Part shown: positions 1 through 5,974 of the stretch, one piece after another
Numbering within the stretch: position 1 is the stretch's first letter
Layout of the letters: every line of letters begins with the position of its first letter
DNA from: Desulfobacterales bacterium
Lineage (GTDB): Bacteria; Desulfobacterota; Desulfobacteria; Desulfobacterales; JAFDCJ01
NCBI GenBank assembly: GCA_029932495.1
Contig: JAOZPY010000131.1
Coordinates: 1-7,221 of the forward strand
DNA length: 7,221 nucleotides
Direction of reading: 5' to 3'
Program-made: the position numbers and the translations under genes
The notes under the pieces: generated by a model
Database searches by the model: none
What the model was told of the DNA's origin: nothing
Seen by the model: the letters and a program-made list of their open reading frames with translations, nothing else

Positions 1-382
1 TCATCCAGGCGTCTTCGTCGTATGTGTGCACCGCATTGGGGACACCGAAGGAGGCTCCGGCATTGTTGCAAAGAATCTCAACGGAGGCAAATCGGTCACT
101 GACAGCTGTCACCATTTCAGCAATCGCCTCCGGTGAACCGACATCAACCGCCACGGCAATGCTTTGGACGCCGAACTTTTCTTGCAGTTCCTCGGCAATC
201 TCGGCCATCTCCGCCTGCACCCCGGTTGCAACCGGGGTGGTTTCTCCCGCGGCTTTGCCCAGGTCGGCGATGACAATGTTTGTGCCGTTTTTTGCCAGAG
301 CGCATGCAATGGCGTAACCGATACCGGAGCGTTTGCCGGAACCGGTAATCAGCGCTGTCTTGCCTTTAAGGTCACTGTACAT
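1..382 (-). CDS. SDR-family NAD(P)-dependent oxidoreductase, N-terminal part (cut by window edge)
   Basis: This is a classical-type short-chain dehydrogenase/reductase, predicted to be a soluble cytoplasmic oxidoreductase for an alcohol, hydroxyacyl or sugar-type substrate. Only residues 1-127 are inside the window; the catalytic Ser-Tyr-Lys region lies beyond position 1. Visible Rossmann signatures are TGSGKRSGIG at residues 13-22 (a glycine motif two residues longer than the usual TGxxxGIG), VIADL at 37-41 with Asp40 at the end of strand 2, AVDV at 78-81 and NNAG at 106-109. In this family Asp40 predicts NAD(H) rather than NADP(H). The gap from Asp40 to Asp80 is about 14 residues longer than in typical SDRs, so there is an extra loop around residues 45-60. 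The ATG at 382-380 is preceded by AGGAGG at 396-391 with an 8-base spacing, which fixes the start. The exact substrate cannot be told from this fragment. Confidence 0.92.
   Translation of the reverse strand, partial: MYSDLKGKTALITGSGKRSGIGYAIACALAKNGTNIVIADLGKAAGETTPVATGVQAEMAEIAEELQEKFGVQSIAVAVDVGSPEAIAEMVTAVSDRFASVEILCNNAGASFGVPNAVHTYDEDAWM
218..239. repeat. 22-bp perfect palindrome inside the SDR gene
   Basis: The half-site CACCCCGGTTG is followed immediately by its exact reverse complement, giving 22 bases of uninterrupted twofold symmetry centred between 228 and 229. It lies within SDR codons 48-55 (TTPVATGV), in the part of the protein that is longer than in typical SDRs. No function is known to me. 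It could be chance plus codon choice, a protein-binding site, or the footprint of an inserted palindromic element. Confidence 0.9.
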
Positions 383-435
383 CGGGATATCCTCCTATTT
401 TTCCACAATACTCCAGGAAAAGTTGAAATATTTAA

Positions 436-452
436 TTCGAACGGCATTCGAA
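436..452. promoter_or_regulatory. Operator-like dyad TTCGAA-N5-TTCGAA upstream of the SDR gene
   Basis: Two TTCGAA hexamers, each itself palindromic, lie at 436-441 and 447-452, 11 bases apart or about one helical turn. Together they make a 17-bp dyad in an AT-rich region. The dyad covers the predicted transcription start and the first transcribed bases of the SDR promoter, a typical position for a dimeric repressor. It resembles but does not fit the CGAAC-N4-GTTCG LexA box, because the spacer is one base short. The regulator is unknown. Confidence 0.45.
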
Positions 453-457
453 AAATT

Positions 458-487
458 ATTATTACTTTGTTTTCGAGCGGTAGTCAA
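458..487 (-). promoter_or_regulatory. Predicted sigma-70 promoter of the SDR gene
   Basis: Read on the minus strand, TTGACT (487-482; 5 of 6 to the -35 consensus) is followed after 18 bases by AATAAT (463-458; 5 of 6 to TATAAT). The start of transcription would fall near 451, giving a leader of about 70 bases before the SDR ATG at 382. Confidence 0.55.
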
Positions 488-628
488 TAAAAAATCTTGG
501 CGGTTCCAGACAGCCGGACTTGACTGGCCACTAGAACCGTTGTAAATGACTACGCCGTTTTGGGGCTGTATATTAAAATTTTACGGCTATTGCCCGACCC
601 CGCAACAACGGGCACCGTCAGTTATTGA

Positions 629-943
629 TTGTCTGGCTTTCATAATGGAGAAAAGAATGTTCTGACCATCTTCAACCAGCGCAAAATGGTTTTGATCATC
701 TCGAAAGAATTCAAAGCCATTGCCAATGCGATTCATACAAAACTCAATCGCGGGGCGACATTTCTGGACGGCAGCGGCAGCTACACCGGGCAGCGAAAAG
801 AAGTAATCCTGACGGTTATACATAACTATCAGTTGAAGCGATTGGAGCAAACCGTATTTACCATTGATCCGGATGCTTTTGTGATCACCGGAAACACATT
901 CAACGTGCTGGGCAGTGGGTTTTCACGGCGCAAGGTTTATTAG
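629..943 (+). pseudogene. Remnant of a YitT-family membrane protein: C-terminal DUF2179 domain only
   Basis: The frame encodes 104 residues. From about residue 21 it reads like the C-terminal cytoplasmic domain of YitT-type proteins: VLIIS at about 21-25, then KEFKAIANAI, RGATFLDGSGSYTG, a VILTVIHNYQL strand, the highly typical IDPDAFV and a closing VLGSGF. Family members of roughly 280 residues have an N-terminal set of membrane helices before this domain. Those are absent, and only 246 bases separate it from the divergent SDR gene. The only start at the left end is TTG at 629, directly after an in-frame TGA at 626-628 and without a ribosome site; the next in-frame ATG (686) also lacks one. 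The simplest reading is a 5'-truncated pseudogene. A small free-standing DUF2179 protein is the alternative, since the domain itself is intact. Its role in any family member is poorly known. Confidence 0.6.
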
Positions 944-972
944 ATTTTTCTCTTATGCCCGCGGCGACAATA

Positions 973-981
973 TGCTATAAT
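973..981 (+). promoter_or_regulatory. Extended -10 promoter of glnS
   Basis: TGCTATAAT at 973-981 is a perfect -10 hexamer (976-981) with the upstream TG of an extended -10 element. No good -35 sits at the expected distance (TTATGC at 953-958), as is common for extended -10 promoters. Transcription would begin near 988, giving a leader of about 48 bases. The element lies downstream of an upstream in-frame ATG at 955, which rules that codon out as the glnS start for this transcript. Confidence 0.65.
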
Positions 982-1035
982 CCGAAAAAAACTTGCATGC
1001 TGCACAGGATTGCTCCGGCAGCGGGGAAAACATCC

Positions 1036-2793
1036 ATGAAAAATAACAACACACCGGCTTCGAAAAAATCCGGCCGGCCGGCTTCTGCCGAAGCGGCTTC
1101 CACCACCAACTTCATCAAGCAGATCATTGCCGAAGATGTCCGCAACGGCAAAAATGACGGGCGGGTCCACACCCGGTTTCCGCCGGAGCCCAACGGGTAC
1201 CTGCACATCGGGCATGCCAAGTCGATCTGCCTGAATTTTGGTCTGGCCAACGAATTCAACGGCCTGTGCAACCTGCGCTTTGACGATACCGACCCGAGCA
1301 AGGAATCCGTTGAATACGTCGAATCCATTAAAAAGGATGTGCGCTGGCTCGGATTTGACTGGGCCGACCGGCAGTATCATGCATCGGATTATTTCGAACG
1401 GCTTTTTGAATATGCCGTGCAGCTGATCAAAGCCGGCAGGGCCTATGTGGACAGTTTAAGCGCCGATGAGATCCGTGAATACCGGGGGACTTTGACCCGT
1501 CCTGGGAAAAACAGCCCCTTTCGGGACCGTTCGGTGGCTGAAAACCTGGACCTGTTTGAGCGCATGCGCGCCGGCGAATTTAAAGACGGGGAACATGTGC
1601 TGCGGGCCAAAATCGACATGGCCGCCTCCAATGTGATCATGCGCGATCCGACCCTGTACCGCATCCGGCACGTTACCCATTACCGCACGGGCAACACGTG
1701 GTGCATCTATCCCATGTATGATTTTACCCATTGCCTGTCCGATTCCATCGAGGGGATTACCCATTCGCTGTGCACCCTGGAATTTGAAAACAACCGCCAG
1801 CTCTATGACTGGGTGCTGGATGCACTGGGGGTCTATCATCCCCGGCAGATCGAATTTGCCCGCTTGAATCTCACCTACACCGTGCTGAGCAAACGCAAAC
1901 TGATCCAGCTGGTTGAACAGGGTCATGTCAACGGCTGGGATGATCCGCGCATGCCCACCATTTCGGGTTTGCACCGGCGGGGCTACACCCCTGCGGCCAT
2001 CCGCAATTTCTGCGATCGCATCGGGGTGGCCCGCTCCGACAGCATGGTGGACCTGGCCCTGCTGGAATACTGTGTCCGCGAGGACCTCAACAAAAACGCC
2101 CTCCGGGTGATGGGGGTTCTGCGGCCGCTGAAGGTTGTCATCGACAATTACCCGCTGGACAAAGAAGAACAACTGGAAGCGATCAACAACCCGGAAGATC
2201 CGTCCATGGGATCGCGCCAGGTGCCTTTTTCCCGTGAATTATATATTGAACGCGATGATTTCATGGAAACGCCGCCCAAAAAATTCTTCCGCCTGGCCCC
2301 GGGCCGGGAAGTGCGCCTGCGCTATGCCTACTTTGTCACCTGCGTGGATGTAATCAAGGATCCGGACAGCGGTGAGGTGGTTGAACTTCACTGCACCTAT
2401 GATCCGGCCACCCGCGGCGGCGATGCATCCGACGGCCGTAAGGTCAAGGCAACCCTTCACTGGGTGTCCGCCAGACATGCCGTGGGTGCTGAAGTCCGAC
2501 TTTACAATCAACTTTTTAGCGTCGAAAACCCGGGGGATGTCGAAAAAGGCAAGGATTTTACGGACTACCTGAACCCCGACTCCCTGGAGACACTGACCGA
2601 CTGCCGGCTCGAACCCGGTCTGGCGGCGGCAGCGCCGGGCGAACGCTTCCAGTTTGAACGGCTGGGATACTTCTGCGTGGATTCGAAGGATTCCACCGCA
2701 GACAGACCGGTTTTCAACCGGACGGTGACGCTGCGCGATACCTGGGCCAAGATCTTAAAGGCCCGAAAACAAAGTACAGGATCCGCCACGTAA
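1036..2793 (+). CDS. glnS: Glutaminyl-tRNA synthetase (GlnRS)
   Basis: GlnRS charges tRNA-Gln with glutamine using ATP in the cytoplasm. The 585-residue protein aligns almost throughout with E. coli GlnS (554 residues). Residues 25-63 include TNFIKQII, FPPEPNGYLHIGHAKS with the class I HIGH motif at 57-60; CNLRFDDTDPSKE follows. YRGTLTRPGKNSPFRDRSVAENL, WCIYPMYDFTHC and EGITHSLCTLEF follow in the expected order. The KMSKS equivalent is VLSKRKL at 283-289, and the C-terminal beta-barrel region ends with FNRTVTLRDTWAK. I chose ATG 1036 because GGGGA at 1023-1027 is spaced 8 bases from it and because the promoter lies at 973-981. Starts at 955 and 997 in the same frame have less support. About 17 extra residues rich in Ala, Ser and Lys precede the conserved core. 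The next gene converges from the right, so glnS is probably monocistronic. The TAA is followed by T-rich sequence but no clear hairpin. Confidence 0.97.
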   Translation: MKNNNTPASKKSGRPASAEAASTTNFIKQIIAEDVRNGKNDGRVHTRFPPEPNGYLHIGHAKSICLNFGLANEFNGLCNLRFDDTDPSKESVEYVESIKKDVRWLGFDWADRQYHASDYFERLFEYAVQLIKAGRAYVDSLSADEIREYRGTLTRPGKNSPFRDRSVAENLDLFERMRAGEFKDGEHVLRAKIDMAASNVIMRDPTLYRIRHVTHYRTGNTWCIYPMYDFTHCLSDSIEGITHSLCTLEFENNRQLYDWVLDALGVYHPRQIEFARLNLTYTVLSKRKLIQLVEQGHVNGWDDPRMPTISGLHRRGYTPAAIRNFCDRIGVARSDSMVDLALLEYCVREDLNKNALRVMGVLRPLKVVIDNYPLDKEEQLEAINNPEDPSMGSRQVPFSRELYIERDDFMETPPKKFFRLAPGREVRLRYAYFVTCVDVIKDPDSGEVVELHCTYDPATRGGDASDGRKVKATLHWVSARHAVGAEVRLYNQLFSVENPGDVEKGKDFTDYLNPDSLETLTDCRLEPGLAAAAPGERFQFERLGYFCVDSKDSTADRPVFNRTVTLRDTWAKILKARKQSTGSAT

Positions 2794-2843
2794 TTTTTAA
2801 ATTTTTTGCGTCACAGCGTCGGAATCTGCTTCCACCTACACGG

Positions 2844-3893
2844 CTATCCGGTCCGGTCCAGATACCATTGATACACGGCCTGCAGCCCATCGACCAATTG
2901 AATTTGTGGCTGCCAGCCCAAATTTTTCAGCCGGAAAACATCCAGCAGCTTGCGCGGGGTTCCATCGGGTTTGGACCGATCCCACTTGATTTCGGCGTCA
3001 TAACCCACAACATCGGCAATCATCTGTGCCAGTTCGCGCACCGTCAAATCCCGGCCCCAGCCGATGTTGATAATCTGCGATGAATCGTAATGATTCATCA
3101 AAAACACACAGGCGGCGGCCAGGTCATCGACGTGCAGAAATTCACGCCGGGATGTCCCCGTGCCCCAAAGAATTACCGCTGGTTGCCCGGCGGACGTATC
3201 CATGGGTTGAAGGGTTGCCGGATCCAGGCCGATGGAGGTTTTGACTTCTTGCGGGATTGGGCCAAAGACCTGTTCGTCTTTCTTGATCCCCTGCCAGTCG
3301 CCCGCGGCGGCCAGTTTGGCCAGGTGAAATTTGCGGATCAGCGCCGGCAGCACGTGGGAAGTTTGAAGATCGAAGTTGTCTTCAGGGCCATACAGGTTGT
3401 TGGGCATCACGCTGATATAGTGGGTGGCGTATTGCCGATTGTAAGCCTGGCACATCTTGATGCCGGCAATTTTGGCAATGGCATAGGGTTCGTTGGTGGA
3501 TTCGAGCGGCCCCGAAAGCAGGTATTCTTCTTTGATGGGCTGGGGGCAAAGCTTGGGATAAATGCAGGAACTGCCCAGAAAAAGCAATTTTTTAGTCTCG
3601 TTGTGATAAGCGGCGTGAATAATGTTGGTCTGGATGGCGATATTTTCGTAAATAAACTGAGCCGGATAAATATTATTGCCCCAAATACCGCCGACTCTGG
3701 CGGCCGCCAGAAACACATGCTGCGGTTTTTCTTTTTTGAAAAAGGCTTCCACCTGGTCCTGCCGGATCAAATCGAGCTCAGCGTGGGTTCGGGTAATAAT
3801 ATGGCTGTAGCCATCGGCCTTCAGCTTGCGCAGCACAGCTGAACCCACCAGGCCCCGATGCCCGGCGACATAAATTTTAGAGGCTTTATCCAT
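2844..3893 (-). CDS. fcl: GDP-L-fucose synthase (GDP-4-keto-6-deoxymannose 3,5-epimerase/4-reductase)
   Basis: This extended-SDR enzyme converts GDP-4-dehydro-6-deoxy-D-mannose to GDP-L-fucose with NADPH, supplying fucose for surface polysaccharide or glycoconjugates. It has 349 residues. Visible features are the GHRGLVG nucleotide motif at 11-17, AAARVGGIWGNN at 63-74, LGSSCIYP at 106-113 (Ser108/Ser109 and the epimerisation cysteine Cys110), the YxxxK pair Tyr137-Lys141 in NEPYAIAK, MPNNLYGPEDNFD at 163-175 and the second epimerisation residue His180. FLHVDD follows at 252-257. Between KFH (188-190) and ILWGTGTSRREF (241-252) there is an insertion of about 33 residues relative to the 321-residue E. 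coli enzyme. The ATG at 3893-3891 directly follows the cysQ TAA (3896-3894) with no gap, so translation is probably coupled. No gmd (GDP-mannose 4,6-dehydratase) gene lies in the window. The older name wcaG applies to the same family. Confidence 0.95.
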   Translation of the reverse strand: MDKASKIYVAGHRGLVGSAVLRKLKADGYSHIITRTHAELDLIRQDQVEAFFKKEKPQHVFLAAARVGGIWGNNIYPAQFIYENIAIQTNIIHAAYHNETKKLLFLGSSCIYPKLCPQPIKEEYLLSGPLESTNEPYAIAKIAGIKMCQAYNRQYATHYISVMPNNLYGPEDNFDLQTSHVLPALIRKFHLAKLAAAGDWQGIKKDEQVFGPIPQEVKTSIGLDPATLQPMDTSAGQPAVILWGTGTSRREFLHVDDLAAACVFLMNHYDSSQIINIGWGRDLTVRELAQMIADVVGYDAEIKWDRSKPDGTPRKLLDVFRLKNLGWQPQIQLVDGLQAVYQWYLDRTG

Positions 3894-4766
3894 TTATCGA
3901 ATCACCACAAACCACGGGTTGAGAAGATTCTGCTTGTTATAAACGAGCGCCGTGTCGGTATCGTACTGCAGTACCCGGGCACCGGCAGCTTCAGCAATGG
4001 CATGACCGGCGGCTGTGTCCCATTCCATGGTGGGCCCGGTGCGCGGATAGATGTCCGCCCGGCCTTCGGCCACCAGGCACAGCTTGAGAGAACTGCCGGC
4101 GGAAATAAATTCGACCTCACCGTGCTGTTTTCTTTTTTCTGCCACAAAGGCTTCCAGTTCGGGGCCCCCGTGGGAGCGGCTGCCCATGATGGTGTATGGC
4201 CGGTTGGATCCATCGTCCACCGGCAGCCGGAAGGCGCGGCTCATGAGCTGCGCCAGCAGCCGGTCGGCTTGATCGTCGTTCAATTGCTCCGGGTTCATAT
4301 CCAAAATTTCAGCCACCCCCGCATCCGGGGTGGCGGCGCCTTTATCGAGGTCCAGTTTAAAGGCCCCCAGATCTTTTAATGCAAAATAGACAACATCTTT
4401 ATCCGGTACGCCAACAACACCGGCAATCGGTCGGCGGTCTTGAATAATGGCGATATTGACGGTAAATTCGCCGTTTTTCTTGATGAATTCCTTGGTCCCG
4501 TCCAAAGGATCAATCAGCCAATAGGTATCCCATCTTTTTCGCTGTTCGTAGGCGATGTCTTTGCCTTCCTCGCTTAGCAGCGGGATATCAAACACTGCCA
4601 GTCGCCCGGCGATAACCTCATGGGCGCGGCGGTCGGCCAGTGTCAACGGGGATTGATCGGCTTTTTGCTGGACTTCGAAATCAGATGACCGGTAGACATC
4701 TAAAATGGCCTGTCCGGCTTCCAGGGCGGCTGCCATGGCCGCCAGTAGATAAATCTTCAAGTTCAT
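3894..4766 (-). CDS. cysQ: 3'(2'),5'-bisphosphate nucleotidase (PAP phosphatase), CysQ type
   Basis: CysQ hydrolyses adenosine 3',5'-bisphosphate (PAP) to AMP and phosphate. This removes the inhibitory by-product of PAPS-using enzymes and keeps sulfur metabolism and sulfotransfer running. The 290-residue sequence has the full Mg-dependent, Li-sensitive phosphatase signature: KADQSPLTLAD at 35-45, LLSEEGKD at 63-70 (Glu66), WLIDPLDGTKEF at 83-94 (metal ligands Asp86 and Asp89), MGSRSH at 194-199, and EWDTAAGHAIAEAAG at 248-262 (Asp250). DPLDGTKEF is more typical of CysQ than of inositol monophosphatases, which usually have DPIDGT. It is longer than E. coli CysQ (246) mainly through about 35-40 extra residues around 140-185 (PDAGVAEILDMNPEQLNDD and following). 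The ATG at 4766 has a GAGAG at 4777-4773 spaced 6 bases away. It is the first gene of a two-gene unit with fcl. Confidence 0.93.
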   Translation of the reverse strand: MNLKIYLLAAMAAALEAGQAILDVYRSSDFEVQQKADQSPLTLADRRAHEVIAGRLAVFDIPLLSEEGKDIAYEQRKRWDTYWLIDPLDGTKEFIKKNGEFTVNIAIIQDRRPIAGVVGVPDKDVVYFALKDLGAFKLDLDKGAATPDAGVAEILDMNPEQLNDDQADRLLAQLMSRAFRLPVDDGSNRPYTIMGSRSHGGPELEAFVAEKRKQHGEVEFISAGSSLKLCLVAEGRADIYPRTGPTMEWDTAAGHAIAEAAGARVLQYDTDTALVYNKQNLLNPWFVVIR

Positions 4767-4866
4767 TTTTTTCTCTCATTATCGCCATGATTAGTTGAAA
4801 ACTTCATAATGTCTCCGATTACCCTCATCTTGCCGGCTTCTTGCCCTCTTATCTTATTTGCCGACG

Positions 4867-4877
4867 CTGCACTGCAG
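4867..4877. promoter_or_regulatory. Small dyad CTGCA-C-TGCAG at the cysQ promoter
   Basis: This 11-bp inverted repeat overlaps the downstream edge of the -10 hexamer and the predicted start site of the cysQ-fcl promoter. The position suits an operator, but a repeat this short would occur several times by chance in a window this size. Confidence 0.2.
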
Positions 4878-4904
4878 TTTAGTATGGAACGACCGTAAAG
4901 TCAA
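4876..4904 (-). promoter_or_regulatory. Predicted sigma-70 promoter of cysQ-fcl
   Basis: On the minus strand TTGACT (4904-4899; 5 of 6) is followed after exactly 17 bases by TAAACT (4881-4876; 4 of 6). Transcription would begin near 4869, leaving a leader of about 100 bases before the cysQ ATG. This suggests cysQ and fcl are transcribed separately from the VanZ-like gene upstream, although read-through from that gene is possible because I see no clear terminator between them. Confidence 0.5.
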
Positions 4905-4920
4905 TTTGGAACCCGCCGGC

Positions 4921-5832
4921 TCACCTGAAGCTCAGCCCGCCAACCGCCGCCCACACTACCAGCGCATGCATGGCCGCTAAAATCGCCAGCAGGGAAAAAA
5001 TCCAGCACCGGACGGTGGCCCGGCCGTCATCCAGGACCGCATCGGTCTTAGTGGCAGCCGCTGTGAATACACGATCCCGATGCCAGTGATAGATAATGGC
5101 AGCTGTTCCAAAAGCCAGAAACAGTAGGTTGCCGATCAACAGCCACCGGGGATAGCAGGGGCTAAACGCCTTCTGGCGTTGAACATCGAACAAACAGATG
5201 CCCATCAGTACGGCAGCCCCTGCCCCGAAGAGGATAAGCGCCAGGCTCCCCATGTAATCCCGTAAACGGCCTGCCCAGTCCCATTGGCTGTATACCGGTT
5301 TTCTTACTCCCATCAGCATGAGAACCCCGATAAATGCCCCGGCGGCATCGATGGCCATATCCGGCCCGCCATAGAATCGCCGGGGGTGAAGGCCCTGTAA
5401 CAGTTCATCCACAAAACCCAGCATCACCGCGCAGATAAAAATAAGCGACAAAAGGCCCCGGCCCTTATAATGCGGTGCAAGCGCCCAATAAAGCAGCCAG
5501 GTCATCAGAGCGTATTGCGGAATGTGAATATGTTTGTTGCCATTGGTTTCGGCCAGCATGATAACGGAAACAATTAAGGCACTAACGGCCAGAATGACAA
5601 CGCCGTATGCAACTGTTTCCCGTTTTACGCACATAATGACATAGACGGCGGCAAAAAATCCAATAATCAAAAGAGGCAGCCGGGCGGTGATTGTTGAAGA
5701 AAGATTGCGGTCCATCACCTCGAAGACGAGAATGACATACGGCAGGGCGGCTGTATACAGTGCCACGGCAGCCCAGCGTACCATGGGCAGCCGGCTCCAG
5801 TGAGCGTGAATGGCAAAATCAGCTGACATCAT
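4921..5832 (-). CDS. VanZ-like family integral membrane protein
   Basis: This is a very hydrophobic protein of 303 residues with about eight or nine predicted membrane segments, near residues 19-39, 50-69, 75-94, 105-120, 127-145, 159-177, 195-215, 230-250 and 280-299. The VanZ-like core lies at about 95-170: HIHIPQYALMTWLLYWAL at 101-118, then FVDELLQGLHPRR at 140-152, then GGPDMAIDAAGAFIG at 155-169. It carries the family's conserved Asp142-Glu143, Gln146, Pro150, Arg152, Asp158 and Asp162. VanZ of enterococci gives low-level teicoplanin resistance, but the biochemical role of most homologues is unknown and resistance should not be assumed here. About 130 residues with two or three extra helices follow the core, longer than the small VanZ proteins. 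The start could be ATG 5832 or the adjacent ATG 5829; the AAGAG at 5840-5836 is better spaced (6 bases) for 5829. Confidence 0.85.
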   Translation of the reverse strand: MMSADFAIHAHWSRLPMVRWAAVALYTAALPYVILVFEVMDRNLSSTITARLPLLIIGFFAAVYVIMCVKRETVAYGVVILAVSALIVSVIMLAETNGNKHIHIPQYALMTWLLYWALAPHYKGRGLLSLIFICAVMLGFVDELLQGLHPRRFYGGPDMAIDAAGAFIGVLMLMGVRKPVYSQWDWAGRLRDYMGSLALILFGAGAAVLMGICLFDVQRQKAFSPCYPRWLLIGNLLFLAFGTAAIIYHWHRDRVFTAAATKTDAVLDDGRATVRCWIFSLLAILAAMHALVVWAAVGGLSFR

Positions 5833-5874
5833 TTGCTCTTAAACGGGTTGATTTTTGAAATCCGACTGGTTAAT

Positions 5875-5903
5875 GTTATGCCACAAAACCGGGATTGAGT
5901 AAA
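5875..5903 (-). promoter_or_regulatory. Possible promoter of the VanZ-like gene
   Basis: On the minus strand TTTACT (5903-5898; 4 of 6) and CATAAC (5880-5875; 4 of 6) are 17 bases apart, giving a leader of roughly 36-40 bases. Both hexamers are only moderate matches. Confidence 0.3.
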
Positions 5904-5918
5904 ACGCAGTCCGGATCC

Positions 5919-5947
5919 TTGCCGGGCAGCGCAACAAAAAATAAACT
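5919..5947 (+). promoter_or_regulatory. Possible promoter of the HD-domain gene
   Basis: TTGCCG (5919-5924; 4 of 6) and TAAACT (5942-5947; 4 of 6) are separated by 17 bases. The -10 hexamer and spacing are the same as at the cysQ promoter. Transcription would start near 5954, leaving a leader of about 20 bases that contains the ribosome site GGGGGAG at 5964-5970. Confidence 0.4.
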
Positions 5948-5974
5948 GGGTATTCAGTTTCATGGGGGAGTACA

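Larger units (their letters stand above)
383..628. other. AT-rich intergenic region between SDR and the YitT remnant
   Basis: No gene is supported here. Besides the SDR promoter and dyad, it holds an imperfect inverted repeat (CGGTTCCAG at 501-509, CTAGAACCG at 531-539), a 10-bp palindrome TAAAATTTTA at 574-583, and a GC-rich 6-bp hairpin (TGCCCG at 591-596, CGGGCA at 609-614, 12-base loop) not followed by a T-run. A short open frame at 546-665 encodes 39 residues including SVIDCLAF, which could be a decayed piece of the YitT gene next door, but that is only suggestive. Confidence 0.5.

Noticed and set aside
438..451. LexA (SOS) box CGAAC-N4-GTTCG
   Set aside because: The spacer is three bases and the right half is ATTCG, so it does not fit; the TTCGAA dyad describes the symmetry better.
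591..614. Rho-independent terminator
   Set aside because: The TGCCCG/CGGGCA stem is only six pairs with a 12-base loop and no T-run directly after it on either strand.
955..1035. Upstream in-frame starts for glnS at 955 and 997
   Set aside because: The extended -10 promoter at 973-981 lies inside the extra region, and only ATG 1036 has a well-spaced ribosome site; GlnRS similarity begins near residue 25 of the 1036 form.
1456..2172. A 238-residue open frame on the minus strand
   Set aside because: It is antisense to glnS, which is conserved throughout this stretch; no ribosome site or recognisable domain.
2794..2843. Bidirectional terminator between the converging glnS and fcl genes
   Set aside because: The 50-base gap has a T/A-rich run but no convincing hairpin next to it in either direction.
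3090..3842. A 250-residue open frame on the plus strand
   Set aside because: It lies fully antisense to fcl, whose family motifs are clear, and its translation shows no family features; it is a coding shadow.
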